From Flavobacterium sp. ASW18X (GTDB lineage Bacteria; Bacteroidota; Bacteroidia; Flavobacteriales; Flavobacteriaceae), in assembly GCF_005144745.1 (NCBI RefSeq), contig NZ_SWKK01000010.1:1-64000 (forward strand): a DNA stretch of 64,000 nucleotides, in the 5' to 3' direction. The position numbers and the translations under genes were made by a program. Every line of letters begins with the position of its first letter. Position 1 is the stretch's first letter. Below the pieces are notes generated by a model, which worked only from the letters and a program-made list of their open reading frames with translations, made no database searches and had not been told where the DNA came from. Below, piece after piece: positions 43,814 through 53,117 of the stretch.

Positions 43814-44230
43814 TCAGAAAATATAATAACAAAATAGAAACTCTGCTATAAAAGTAGAACATAACCCAACCTCACTTTTAACATGTATATTCACGCCTAT
43901 AGCCTCTACCCGATTTTTAGTCATGAACAAACCTATACCTCTAGCTTCTGGGTGTTTGTGAAAGGTTTTGTACATGTCAAATAATTTAGTTTTATGCTTA
44001 TCTAAATTAATACCTAGACCATTATCTTCTACAATAATTTGTACTTTCTTATCCGTAAAGTTCGAGAGAATCTTTACATATCTTTCCTTTGATTTATCTC
44101 TATAGTTTGTAGCGTCAGTAATAAAATTTTACGGCACACTTTCTAAATAGGCGGCTACACCATAAACCTTCGGACTTTCATCACATTTTAATAGTAATCT
44201 GTACTCTTTTTCTTAATCACTATTCATTTT
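43814..44230 (-). pseudogene. Relic of a histidine kinase C-terminus (HATPase)
   Basis: On the minus strand the frame encodes KEYRLLLKCDESPKVYGVA, then YLESV, NFITDATNYRD (N-box region), VQIIVEDNGLGINLDKHK (G1), FHKHPEARGIGLFMTKN (G2), VEAIGVNIHVKSEVG, and ends at TGA 43814-43816. It has two internal TAA codons, at 44213-44215 and 44129-44131, and no start, kinase H-box or PAS part is left. It is a decayed C-terminus of a PAS-type histidine kinase, about 110 bases upstream of the large kinase gene. Upstream, 44231-44500 shows no further gene. Confidence 0.82.
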
Positions 44231-44516
44231 CTAAATAAACCTTTCTCTATAAAATTTGGGAGTATATCCTACCTTTATTTAGCCCATTACTGAATTAATT
44301 TTTAATGGGCATAGAAAGAAAAGAAATTTGTAGCACTAGAATGGATTATTAATGGGACACCCTTAAATAAACAGCAAAGTTTATTTATCCGTTCTCTTAT
44401 GGTTATTTCAGTTAGTTATAGATGTCTGTAATCCAACAGAGTATCCCTTAGTTCCTAAAACAAGTACAGTTTGTAGCACGATTTAAGATAGGTATGAACG
44501 ATTAGAAACAAAAAAA

Positions 44517-44536
44517 GCCACTGATTTCTCAGTGGC
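44517..44536 (-). terminator. Terminator of the tRNA transcript
   Basis: GCCACTGA (44517-44524) pairs with TCAGTGGC (44529-44536). On the minus strand a run of T (complement of 44510-44516) follows. Confidence 0.85.
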
Positions 44537-44544
44537 TCTTGTTG

Positions 44545-44619
44545 TCGGGGTGGCAGGATTCGAACCTGCGACCTCCTGCTCCCAAAGCAGGCGCGATAAC
44601 CGGGCTACGCTACACCCCG
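44545..44619 (-). tRNA. tRNA-Pro (TGG anticodon)
   Basis: Minus-strand tRNA of 75 bases. The acceptor stem CGGGGTG pairs with CACCCCG, the anticodon arm is CCTGC-TTTGGGA-GCAGG with anticodon TGG, and the T-loop is TTCGAAT. The 3' CCA is not encoded. Confidence 0.95.
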
Positions 44620-44644
44620 AAGGTTATCTTTATTTGGAAAAAAG

Positions 44645-44728
44645 CGGAGAGACTGGGACTCGAACCCAGGCAGCACTTACGCGCTGACAGATTAGCAATC
44701 TGCTCCGTTACCACTCCGGCACCTCTCC
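44645..44728 (-). tRNA. tRNA-Ser (GCT anticodon)
   Basis: Minus-strand tRNA of about 84 bases with a long variable arm. The acceptor stem is GGAGAGG with TCTCTCC, the anticodon loop TTGCTAA gives GCT, and the T-loop is TTCGAGT. It is transcribed upstream of tRNA-Pro, most likely in one transcript. Confidence 0.95.
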
Positions 44729-44836
44729 AATATTTTCTGTATGAACGTCTTTAAAAATGCGGTTGCAAAAATACCACAAGTAAACATACAATGCAACTAT
44801 TTAAACAGCTTTTTTTTGATAAATTTCATAACTACC

Positions 44837-46876
44837 TTATTCTGGGTATTCTACACGCAAGTGATAAATGTTTGTTAGCTTCTTTTTTAGCACCTTCTTT
44901 ACTGTTTCTATTTCTTTAAGGGTAATATTAGCGTTGGTAAACTGCCCCGCTTTTAGTTGTCCGCCAATAATTTTTTCCACAAATTCATCAATGATAATGT
45001 AGGTAGGTGATTTTAAACTTTTAGATGCTGCCTCCACCGCATCTGACATCATTAAAATTGCCGTTTCTTTTGAAAAGGGTATTGGACCAGGATACCTAAA
45101 AGGTTCATCTTCAGTATCTGGTTCTATCTCTTGCTGCTTTTTGTAAAAATAATACACCATAGAATCACCATGGTGTGTTCTTATAAAATCAATAATCCTA
45201 TCTGGCAAATTATTTTTCCTTGCTAATTCTATTCCCGCTATCACGTGATCTATAATTATTTTAGCACTTTCTTTTGGTGGTAAATCATCATGCGGATTAA
45301 CATTAGTAATCTGGTTTTCTGTAAAGTAGGTTGGTCTGTTCATCTTACCAATATCATGGTAGAGTGCCCCTACCCTAACCAACATAGCATTGGCTCCAAT
45401 TTCATTGGCGGCTGCTTCGGCTAAATTCGCTACTTGCAAAGAATGATGAAAAGTACCTGGTGCCTTGTTTGCTAATTCCTTTAATAGCTTAGAATTGGTA
45501 TCTGACAACTCTAATAAGCTTACATCAGAAACTAAGCCAAATAGTTTTTCATATAAATAAATTAATGGCTGCACAAACAACGTTAGCATTCCATTAAGCA
45601 AGAAAATAGCGAAAACATACCACTCTATATTATTCATATTCCCTTCATGAATAATATGAAAAGCAAAATACCCAATAATGTAGATTAAGGTTATCTGCCC
45701 TACCGAAATAAATAAATTGGCTCTCTTGTATAACTCGGAGACGGTTAAAATTGTCACAATCCCTGCAATTATTTGTAAGAAGATGTATTCAAAACTATTG
45801 GGTACAACAAAGCCTAGAATAAGAATGGTTAAAACATGAACAAATAAACCAAGACGAGCATCAAAAAAGTTTTTGAGGATTAAGGGTAAAATACAAAGAG
45901 GTACCACATACAGATAATTATCTACCCTTTTCACCACCATAGTAGTGACAAAAACCATCAATAAAATATTAAAGAAAATAAAGGTTACCTTAATATTATT
46001 TTCATAAATATCGGGTCTGTAACGCATTAAAAACAAATACAACATTACCAGCACTAATGCCACCAAAACGGCATAACCCAATAAAATAAAGTAGTAATTA
46101 TTTGCATCCCAAACCTCAGATTCGTATTCCTTTTTTAAACTGTCTAGAATAGTAAAGTTTTCTGCTTCTACTACTTCGCCTTTGGCAATTATTAATTTTC
46201 CTTCTGGCACGGTGCCTCTAGTAAAAGAAATTTTGCTTAACTCGTCTTTCAATGCCTTTTCTGATAAATCTTCGTCATAAAAAACATTAGGTTTTATAAC
46301 ACTTTGCAAGGAAGTCTTAAACGGATTACGGACGCTTTCTGCTATAGAATCTTGTACTAGATTTACCAAATATTGTTTTGCGCTGGTTACATCTAATACC
46401 TGATGTTTACGAATGAGAATAGCTTCATTATTTTTAATTAGATAGGGTCTTCCTTCTATTTCTCTATTTTTAAAAACCCCCAAGCGGTACATTTCTGATA
46501 GCCACTGCTTCCCTATTTTAAAAAGGCGTTCTCTTTCTGCCATACTATAATTAGCCGCACCAAAATGTTTTGCAAATACGTCTGCAAAATCGTTCTCTAC
46601 CTTGGTAGCAATATTGGCATTATAACTGTAGTAAGAGGCTTTATTAAGTAGTAATTCTTGTTTTTCCTCATCTATTTCTGATAAATTCTTCTGAATATTA
46701 AAATCAAATGGAGCATATAAGTTCTCGTACTGCCAAGCCTTTCCTTTTTGATAATCGTACTTAAATTTACCTCCTCTTGGAAAGAAAAAAACAATAAGCC
46801 CTACAGTTACTACATAAAGAATGTACTTATAGATACGGGTTTGATTTTTATAAAAATTATCTAAGGATTTTCCCAT
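44837..46876 (-). CDS. 7TM-HD phosphodiesterase, PgpH-like
   Basis: This is a 679-residue membrane protein with an N-terminal helix, a long extracytoplasmic 7TMR-HDED domain (about 45-270), seven helices (about 280-470), and a cytosolic HD domain. The HD motifs are HSLQVANLAEAAA, ALYHDIGKMNRP (metal His and Asp) and IRTHHG. This is the architecture of PgpH, a c-di-AMP phosphodiesterase, and the product here may be the same. The start MGKSLDNFYKN at 46876 is chosen. The frame is open to 47029, but that would overlap the divergent thiolase gene. Confidence 0.9.
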   Translation of the reverse strand: MGKSLDNFYKNQTRIYKYILYVVTVGLIVFFFPRGGKFKYDYQKGKAWQYENLYAPFDFNIQKNLSEIDEEKQELLLNKASYYSYNANIATKVENDFADVFAKHFGAANYSMAERERLFKIGKQWLSEMYRLGVFKNREIEGRPYLIKNNEAILIRKHQVLDVTSAKQYLVNLVQDSIAESVRNPFKTSLQSVIKPNVFYDEDLSEKALKDELSKISFTRGTVPEGKLIIAKGEVVEAENFTILDSLKKEYESEVWDANNYYFILLGYAVLVALVLVMLYLFLMRYRPDIYENNIKVTFIFFNILLMVFVTTMVVKRVDNYLYVVPLCILPLILKNFFDARLGLFVHVLTILILGFVVPNSFEYIFLQIIAGIVTILTVSELYKRANLFISVGQITLIYIIGYFAFHIIHEGNMNNIEWYVFAIFLLNGMLTLFVQPLIYLYEKLFGLVSDVSLLELSDTNSKLLKELANKAPGTFHHSLQVANLAEAAANEIGANAMLVRVGALYHDIGKMNRPTYFTENQITNVNPHDDLPPKESAKIIIDHVIAGIELARKNNLPDRIIDFIRTHHGDSMVYYFYKKQQEIEPDTEDEPFRYPGPIPFSKETAILMMSDAVEAASKSLKSPTYIIIDEFVEKIIGGQLKAGQFTNANITLKEIETVKKVLKKKLTNIYHLRVEYPE

Positions 46877-46989
46877 AATTACGCTTGGACTGTCCCAAAA
46901 ATAGAAAATATAAATACAATCAAAGGTTATTAACCATTCCGTGGGATTGCACTTAAATTTAGTATTTTCGTGGCACAAAACTGAATTTA

Positions 46990-48165
46990 ATGAAAGAAGT
47001 TGTAATCGTGTCCGCTGTCCGCACTCCAATTGGCAGTTTTATGGGTGCATTATCCACTGTCCCAGCACCAAAATTAGGCGCCGTTGCTATTAAGGGGGCC
47101 TTAGATAAAATTAATCTAGCAGCAGATGCTGTGCAAGAGGTGCTCATGGGGAATGTGGTGCAAGCAGGAACGGGGCAAGCTCCTGCCAGACAAGCTGCAA
47201 TTTATGCTGGGATTCCAGATACTGTACCCTGTACAACCGTAAATAAGGTTTGTGCTTCTGGCATGAAAACCATAATGCAAGCCGCACAGTCTATTGCTTT
47301 AGGAGATGCTGATATTGTTGTTGCTGGTGGAATGGAAAATATGAGTCAAATTCCACATTATGTTCATATGAGAACAGGCACAAAGTTTGGCCCTTCTACC
47401 TTAGTAGACGGTCTGCAAAGAGACGGACTAGTAGATGTTTATGACCAAACCGCAATGGGTGTTTGTGCAGATGCTTGTGCTGATAAATACGAGTTTAGCA
47501 GAGAAGACCAGGACACTTTTGCCATACAATCTTACAACCGTTCTGCTGCAGCATGGCAAGCAGGCAAGTTTAAGGACGAAGTGGTCCCTGTAGAAGTACC
47601 GCAACGCAGAGGAGATGCACTAGTAATACGTGAAGATGAAGAGTACAAGAATGTAAAGATGGACAAAATACCTGCTTTACGCCCTGCATTTACCAAGGAT
47701 GGTACAGTAACTGCCGCCAATGCATCTACCATTAATGATGGTGCTGCTGCCCTTGTGTTAATGAGTGCTGAGAAAGCAAAAGAACTTAACTTAAAACCCT
47801 TAGCTAAAATAAGAGGTTATGCGGATGCCGCTCAAGAACCTAAGTGGTTTACAACTGCTCCCGCAAAAGCATTACCAAAGGCCTTAGCTAAAGCTGGTGT
47901 AAGTATTGATGCTATTGATTATTTTGAATTTAATGAAGCTTTCGCCGTAGTAGGTTTGGCTAACATGAAACTTTTAGGGTTAACAGACTCCAATGTTAAT
48001 GTAAACGGTGGTGCGGTCTCTTTAGGGCATCCATTAGGTTGTTCAGGTGCACGCATTGTAGTAACGTTATTAAATGTTTTAGCGCAGAATAACGCCAAGT
48101 TAGGTGCTGCCGGAATTTGTAATGGTGGTGGCGGTGCCTCTGCCCTAGTTGTAGAACGCTTATAA
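46990..48165 (+). CDS. Acetyl-CoA C-acetyltransferase (thiolase)
   Basis: This 391-residue thiolase condenses or cleaves acetoacetyl-CoA. The active-site Cys is in NKVCASGMKT (near residue 88), and the second half has NEAFAVV, GGAVSLGHPLGCSGAR (His) and the second Cys in GICNGGGGAS. Length is typical of AtoB/PhaA. It diverges from the PgpH-like gene with about 113 bases between the starts and is followed by the NlpC/P60-like gene after 9 bases, so the two are probably co-transcribed. Confidence 0.93.
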   Translation: MKEVVIVSAVRTPIGSFMGALSTVPAPKLGAVAIKGALDKINLAADAVQEVLMGNVVQAGTGQAPARQAAIYAGIPDTVPCTTVNKVCASGMKTIMQAAQSIALGDADIVVAGGMENMSQIPHYVHMRTGTKFGPSTLVDGLQRDGLVDVYDQTAMGVCADACADKYEFSREDQDTFAIQSYNRSAAAWQAGKFKDEVVPVEVPQRRGDALVIREDEEYKNVKMDKIPALRPAFTKDGTVTAANASTINDGAAALVLMSAEKAKELNLKPLAKIRGYADAAQEPKWFTTAPAKALPKALAKAGVSIDAIDYFEFNEAFAVVGLANMKLLGLTDSNVNVNGGAVSLGHPLGCSGARIVVTLLNVLAQNNAKLGAAGICNGGGGASALVVERL

Positions 48166-48174
48166 TTTAGATTG

Positions 48175-48927
48175 ATGCAGTATGGCTTAGGGCATTTAAG
48201 TGTTGCTCCCTTAAGGATTGCACCAGATAATTCTTCTGAGATGATAACCCAAATATTATATGGTGATCATTTTAAAATTAAAGAAGAACGTAAATTTTGG
48301 AGTAGAATACAGTTGATAGCAGACGGTTGTGAAGGTTGGTTAGACAACCGACAACTAACTAAAATAAATGAGGAAACATTCCTTACCTTAGATGCTGTAA
48401 CACAACCTACGTTATCACAAGATTTACTGTCCTATATTGCCACTAAGGATGATATGCTCTGCCCTATTGTATTAGGTTCTAGGTTAGACATTGCTCCCCT
48501 TTTAAATCATAAATACGAGGAAGAAGAAGTAATAACAACCAAGAATCGAACAAATTTGGTCAATACTGCATTTATGTACTTAAACGCTCCTTTTCTATGG
48601 GGTGGCAAAACCCCAATAGGTATTGATAGCGCAGGTTTAACCCAAATGGTTTATAAACTAAATGGCGTTAATCTTTTGCGTACCACACAAGAACAAGCCA
48701 GACAAGGAGATGCTTTAAGTTTTATAGAAGAAAGTGAACCTGGAGATTTAGCCTTTTTTGACAATACTGATGGTATTATAGATCACGTGGGTATCATTTT
48801 AAAAGACAATTATATTATCCATGCGTATGGTAAAGTACGCATAGACCGTATTGACCATACTGGTATTTTTAACACGGAAGAAAATAGATATTCTCACCAA
48901 TTACGGGTGATTAAAAAAATTCTATAA
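48175..48927 (+). CDS. NlpC/P60-like protein with SH3 domain, catalytic Cys replaced by Ser
   Basis: This is a protein of 250 residues. The N-terminal SH3-like domains (about 1-110; LRIAPDNSSEMITQILYGD) would bind peptidoglycan. The C-terminal part (about 120-240) matches NlpC/P60 peptidases, with FLWGGKTPIGIDSAGLTQMV where the family has D-C-S-G. Here the codons read Asp-Ser-Ala-Gly, so the nucleophile Cys is absent. The catalytic His region IDHVGIIL is kept. No signal peptide is visible, so it may be cytosolic or exported by another route. The start ATG at 48175 is preferred to the TTG at 48172. It could be an inactive paralogue, or a binding or regulatory protein. Confidence 0.82.
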   Translation: MQYGLGHLSVAPLRIAPDNSSEMITQILYGDHFKIKEERKFWSRIQLIADGCEGWLDNRQLTKINEETFLTLDAVTQPTLSQDLLSYIATKDDMLCPIVLGSRLDIAPLLNHKYEEEEVITTKNRTNLVNTAFMYLNAPFLWGGKTPIGIDSAGLTQMVYKLNGVNLLRTTQEQARQGDALSFIEESEPGDLAFFDNTDGIIDHVGIILKDNYIIHAYGKVRIDRIDHTGIFNTEENRYSHQLRVIKKIL

Positions 48928-48944
48928 GGCAAATTATTATGTAT

Positions 48945-48980
48945 AAAAAAAGCCTCGATTTTAAATCGAGGCTTTTTTTA
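48945..48980. terminator. Bidirectional terminator
   Basis: AGCCTCGA (48951-48958) pairs with TCGAGGCT (48966-48973), with A-rich and T-rich feet. It serves the NlpC/P60-like gene and the convergent TPR gene. Confidence 0.9.
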
Positions 48981-48995
48981 TAAGGTGTATCAGGA

Positions 48996-50243
48996 TTACT
49001 CCATCATCCCTTTAATTCTCATGAAATTATCATTATCACCTAAAGCACCATAAATGTTTTTAAGTTGTGATAAAATACCTTCATTATCTGGATTCTTTAC
49101 CAAAGCATCTTCCAAGATTTGAGCTCCTTTTTTAAACAGGCTATCTTTCTTAGCTTTTAACTCGTCATACTTTTTAGTGTCCGCTCTAGAAGTACCTAAA
49201 TTGTTCATCTCATCTATAAGTCCGTTACCTTCATTTACGTAAGACGTAGACAAGTTTAACATAGCGTTGATGTAGTTTGGATCTATTTCCAAAGCTTTTT
49301 CATAAGCTGCTCTCGCACCTTCTAAATCGCCCTGCTCCATGTTAATTACACCAATGTTATATAACAAATCTGGATTATTTGGATCCATAGCAGAAGCCTG
49401 AGCCATCAACTCTTTAAACTTATCTTTCTCACCTATACTATAGTAAAGGTTTGCTTTGTTAAGCACCAAATTTACATCATCAGGATTACTTGCAATAGCA
49501 TCTTCGTAAGCTGCTAAAGCTTCCTCATTCTTACCTTGTTGTTGGTATATAAGTGCGATATTTTTAACTACCTCAGCTCTTTTAGATTCGGTTTTTTCTT
49601 CTTTAGGGTCCTTGTGTGTACCCGCCTTTACATATAAATCTCTTGTAGACTTATCTAACTCTTCTACTTCACCTGTGGCAACATTAACCGCCGTATACTT
49701 TACACCGCTACCATCATAATTAATTTCTTTTAACTTTTCATAATACTGTATAGCTTGATCATAATTATCTGGACCAACTTGCACCGCACTAGAAGCCGCG
49801 TAATACAAATAGATGGTATCCTTAGGACTTAACGTATACGCTTGGTAAAGCTTTTCTGCAGCAGTTTTAAAATCCTTATTGCTGTTATCTTCTACTGCAG
49901 AATTAATTAAATCTGCAGTCATTTGAGACATTTTTTGTTTAATCTCTGCACTATATTTTTGCTTACCTGTTTTCTCCTCTATACTTAAGGTTTTCTTGTA
50001 AGCTTCTATGGCTGGGTTAAACTCAGATAATTTTGCATGCGCATCACCTAACAAAGCGTAATATTGGGCCTGCATTTTCTCGTCAGCACCAGAAATGCTT
50101 CCAGAAGCAGCCATTAATGCTGTTTTAGCACCTGCAGCATCACCAGTTTTCATGGCTTTTGCAGCGGTCTTTATTTCGTCTTTTTGGGCAAAACCTGCTA
50201 GAGAAGCTCCCATAGCAAGTAGTATTAACATTTTACCTTTCAT
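48996..50243 (-). CDS. Exported tetratricopeptide-repeat protein
   Basis: This is a protein of 415 residues. A signal peptide (MLILLAMGASLAGFAQK) is followed by several TPR units, for example AEVVKNIALIYQQQGKNEEA, DDVNLVLNKANLYYSIGEKD and NPDLLYNIGVINMEQGDLEG. The mature protein is an all-helical periplasmic scaffold for protein contacts. Its partner is unknown. It lies 41 bases after the stop of gyrA on the same strand. Confidence 0.85.
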   Translation of the reverse strand: MKGKMLILLAMGASLAGFAQKDEIKTAAKAMKTGDAAGAKTALMAASGSISGADEKMQAQYYALLGDAHAKLSEFNPAIEAYKKTLSIEEKTGKQKYSAEIKQKMSQMTADLINSAVEDNSNKDFKTAAEKLYQAYTLSPKDTIYLYYAASSAVQVGPDNYDQAIQYYEKLKEINYDGSGVKYTAVNVATGEVEELDKSTRDLYVKAGTHKDPKEEKTESKRAEVVKNIALIYQQQGKNEEALAAYEDAIASNPDDVNLVLNKANLYYSIGEKDKFKELMAQASAMDPNNPDLLYNIGVINMEQGDLEGARAAYEKALEIDPNYINAMLNLSTSYVNEGNGLIDEMNNLGTSRADTKKYDELKAKKDSLFKKGAQILEDALVKNPDNEGILSQLKNIYGALGDNDNFMRIKGMME

Positions 50244-50283
50244 TTTCTGTACTTGTTGTAATTAAATATTTAGTGTTTATTTA

Positions 50284-52860
50284 TTATTCCTTTGATTCAT
50301 CATCATTCCCTTCCGGTGAGGATTGTTCTTCAGAACCGTTTTCGTCTGTCTTATTATCAATTGCCGTGCCATCTTCTTCTTTGACCTCCATATCCAAGAC
50401 ATCTGTCTCGTCTACGGCATCTTCGTCTTTCATCACTTTAGCAACAGCAGCTATGGCATCTTTCCCTTTTAAATTTATTAAGCGAACTCCTTGTGTTGCT
50501 CTACCCATAACACGTAGGTCTTCTACACTTAAGCGGATTGCAATACCAGATTTGTTAATAATCATAAGGTCATCAGAATCGGTCACATTTTTAATAGCTA
50601 CCAATCCACCAGTCTTTTCCGTAATAGATATCGTTTTTACTCCTTTACCACCTCTATTAGTTACGCGATAATCCTCTATATCGGATCTTTTACCATAGCC
50701 ATTTTCTGAAACTACAAGAATATTATCTTCAAAATTATTTACAGAAACCATACCTATTACCTCATCATTATCGTCAGCTAAGGTAATACCACGCACCCCA
50801 GAGGCATTTCTACCCATTGGACGTGTTTTGCTTTCTTCAAAACGAATAGCTTTACCAGATTTTAATCCTAAAAAGATTTCACTAGTACCTGTGGTCAATT
50901 TAGCTTCTAACAACTCGTCTCCATCCTTAATAGTGATGGCGTTAATACCATTCTGTCTTGGCCTAGAATACTGCTCTAAAGAAGTCTTTTTAACAGTACC
51001 TTTCTTAGTTGCCATGATTACAAAATGGCTATTTACATACGCTTCGTCCTTAAGATCTTGAGTACAAATAAAAGCCTTTACCTTATCATCTGTCTCTATA
51101 TTAATTAGGTTTTGTATTGCTCTACCTTTAGAAGTTCTACTCCCTTCTGGAATTTCATAAACACGCATCCAGAAACATTTTCCTTTTTGGGTAAAGAACA
51201 ACATATATTGGTGGTTGGTACCCACGAACAAGTGCTCTAAGAAATCTTCATTTCTTGTATTAGATGCTTTTTGTCCTACACCTCCTCTATTCTGCGTTTT
51301 ATATTCTGATAACGAAGTTCTTTTGATGTAACCCGCGTGAGAAATGGTAATCACCACTTGCTCATCCGGAATCATATCTTCTATACTTAAATCACCCCCA
51401 GCAAAATTGATTTCTGAGCGTCTTGCGTCACCATACTTATCTTTAACTTCTAATAATTCTTCCTTGATAATTTGCATCCTGCGCTCCTTCTTATCAAGAA
51501 TATCTTTAAGGTCTTCTATGGTTTTTAGCAATTCATCATACTCTTCTCTAAGCTTATCTTGCTCTAGACCCGTTAACTGTCTCAATCGCATTTCTACGAT
51601 TGCCTTAGCCTGTATTTCGCTTAATTTAAAACGCTCCATCAAGCTATTTCTAGCTTCCTCTACATTAGAAGACCCACGGATAATAGCAATCACCTCATCA
51701 ATATTGTCTGAAGCAATAATTAAACCCTCTAAAATATGCGCACGCTCTTCTGCCTTCCTAAGCTCGTATTGTGTTCTGCGCACCACCACTTCATGCCTGT
51801 GTTCTACAAAGTGATGTATCATTTCTTTTAGGTTCAACAATTGCGGACGGCCGTTAACCAAAGCTATATTGTTAACACTAAAACTAGATTGTAACGCCGT
51901 GTATTTGTATAGCATATTTAGAACGATGTTTGGAATAGCATCTCGCTTTAATATGTATACAATTCGCATTCCTTTTCTATCCGATTCATCCCGAATAGTA
52001 GAAATACCTTCTATCTTTTTATCGTTAACAAGTTCGGCAGTCTTTTTAATCATGTCTGCCTTATTTACCTGATAAGGAATTTCTGTAACGACAATACACT
52101 CTCTGCCTTGCACTTCTTCAAAAGAGGCTTTTGCACGCATCACAACACGTCCACGGCCTGTGTGGAAAGCTTCTTTTACACCATCATAACCGTAAATTGT
52201 ACCTCCGGTAGGGAAATCTGGTGCTTTAATATGTGTAATTAACTCATCTATTTCTATATCTGGGTTATCCACATAAGCTACAGTACCATCTACCACTTCT
52301 GACAGGTTGTGTGGAGGCATATTCGTTGCCATACCCACCGCAATACCAGAAGCACCATTTACCAATAAATTAGGAATACGGGTTGGTAGTACTGTAGGTT
52401 CTTTTAATGTATCATCAAAATTTAATTGATGGTCTACGGTTTCTTTATCAATATCCGCAAGCATTTCTTCAGAAATCTTACGCATTTTGGCTTCGGTGTA
52501 ACGCATTGCTGCAGGGCTATCGCCATCTACAGAACCAAAGTTACCCTGACCATCTACCAACATGTAACGCAAACTCCATTCTTGAGCCATACGTACCATG
52601 GTATCATATACAGATGTATCGCCGTGTGGGTGGTATTTACCTAAAACCTCACCAACGATACGAGCAGATTTTTTATGTGAACTTGTAGACCTTACACCTA
52701 GTTCGTGCATTCCAAAGAGCACTCTACGGTGTACAGGTTTAAGACCGTCTCTAACATCTGGCAGTGCACGTGACACAATGACCGACATTGAATAATCAAT
52801 GTAGGCAGACTTCATTTCATCTTCGATGTTAATCGGTATTAACTTTTCTCCTTCAGCCAT
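50284..52860 (-). CDS. gyrA: DNA gyrase subunit A
   Basis: This 858-residue protein is the breakage-reunion subunit of gyrase, which works with GyrB to add negative supercoils. The active-site Tyr is in [10 protein letters not shown], the start [19 protein letters not shown] is typical (quoted in part), and the C-terminal beta-pinwheel contains the GyrA box-like QNRGGVGQK and repeats of GxxGKG type. The fluoroquinolone region reads [13 protein letters not shown], with Thr where E. coli has Ser83. Thr there is the natural residue in several genera and need not mean resistance. An acidic tail ends the protein. It diverges from clpC. Confidence 0.96.
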   Translation of the reverse strand: MAEGEKLIPINIEDEMKSAYIDYSMSVIVSRALPDVRDGLKPVHRRVLFGMHELGVRSTSSHKKSARIVGEVLGKYHPHGDTSVYDTMVRMAQEWSLRYMLVDGQGNFGSVDGDSPAAMRYTEAKMRKISEEMLADIDKETVDHQLNFDDTLKEPTVLPTRIPNLLVNGASGIAVGMATNMPPHNLSEVVDGTVAYVDNPDIEIDELITHIKAPDFPTGGTIYGYDGVKEAFHTGRGRVVMRAKASFEEVQGRECIVVTEIPYQVNKADMIKKTAELVNDKKIEGISTIRDESDRKGMRIVYILKRDAIPNIVLNMLYKYTALQSSFSVNNIALVNGRPQLLNLKEMIHHFVEHRHEVVVRRTQYELRKAEERAHILEGLIIASDNIDEVIAIIRGSSNVEEARNSLMERFKLSEIQAKAIVEMRLRQLTGLEQDKLREEYDELLKTIEDLKDILDKKERRMQIIKEELLEVKDKYGDARRSEINFAGGDLSIEDMIPDEQVVITISHAGYIKRTSLSEYKTQNRGGVGQKASNTRNEDFLEHLFVGTNHQYMLFFTQKGKCFWMRVYEIPEGSRTSKGRAIQNLINIETDDKVKAFICTQDLKDEAYVNSHFVIMATKKGTVKKTSLEQYSRPRQNGINAITIKDGDELLEAKLTTGTSEIFLGLKSGKAIRFEESKTRPMGRNASGVRGITLADDNDEVIGMVSVNNFEDNILVVSENGYGKRSDIEDYRVTNRGGKGVKTISITEKTGGLVAIKNVTDSDDLMIINKSGIAIRLSVEDLRVMGRATQGVRLINLKGKDAIAAVAKVMKDEDAVDETDVLDMEVKEEDGTAIDNKTDENGSEEQSSPEGNDDESKE

Positions 52861-53117
52861 AAGTAAATGCTAAATTTTATTGAGGTTAAAATATCGTGGC
52901 AATATACCAAAAATTGCGCCTTTGTGAGAATCTGCAAACTTGTTTATTAAAAAAATTATTAACACTTTGCTTGCCAATAAAACAACCCATAAAACCGTTA
53001 AAGTTTATACAAAATGCTGCCAAATCTCACAATTTCCCAAATCTTTATAGATTATGGGTACGGTATTTGAACATGGTTGTAATACTTTTATTAATTTTAG
53101 TTCGGAAAAGATAAGCT

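Noticed and set aside
44539-44754. Plus-strand ORF of 71 codons with SGWQDSNLRPPAPKAGA
   Set aside because: It is the antisense reading of tRNA-Pro and tRNA-Ser, a familiar false gene.
46877-47029. Longer start for the PgpH-like protein
   Set aside because: It would overlap the divergent thiolase gene and put a Cys-rich, unlikely segment before the first membrane helix.
50284-52860. Thr in place of Ser at the gyrA quinolone site as a resistance mutation
   Set aside because: Thr is the natural residue in several genera, so resistance cannot be claimed from this sequence.
52896-53114. Plus-strand ORF of 72 codons upstream of clpC
   Set aside because: It fills the divergent promoter region, has no recognisable protein feature and is probably chance.
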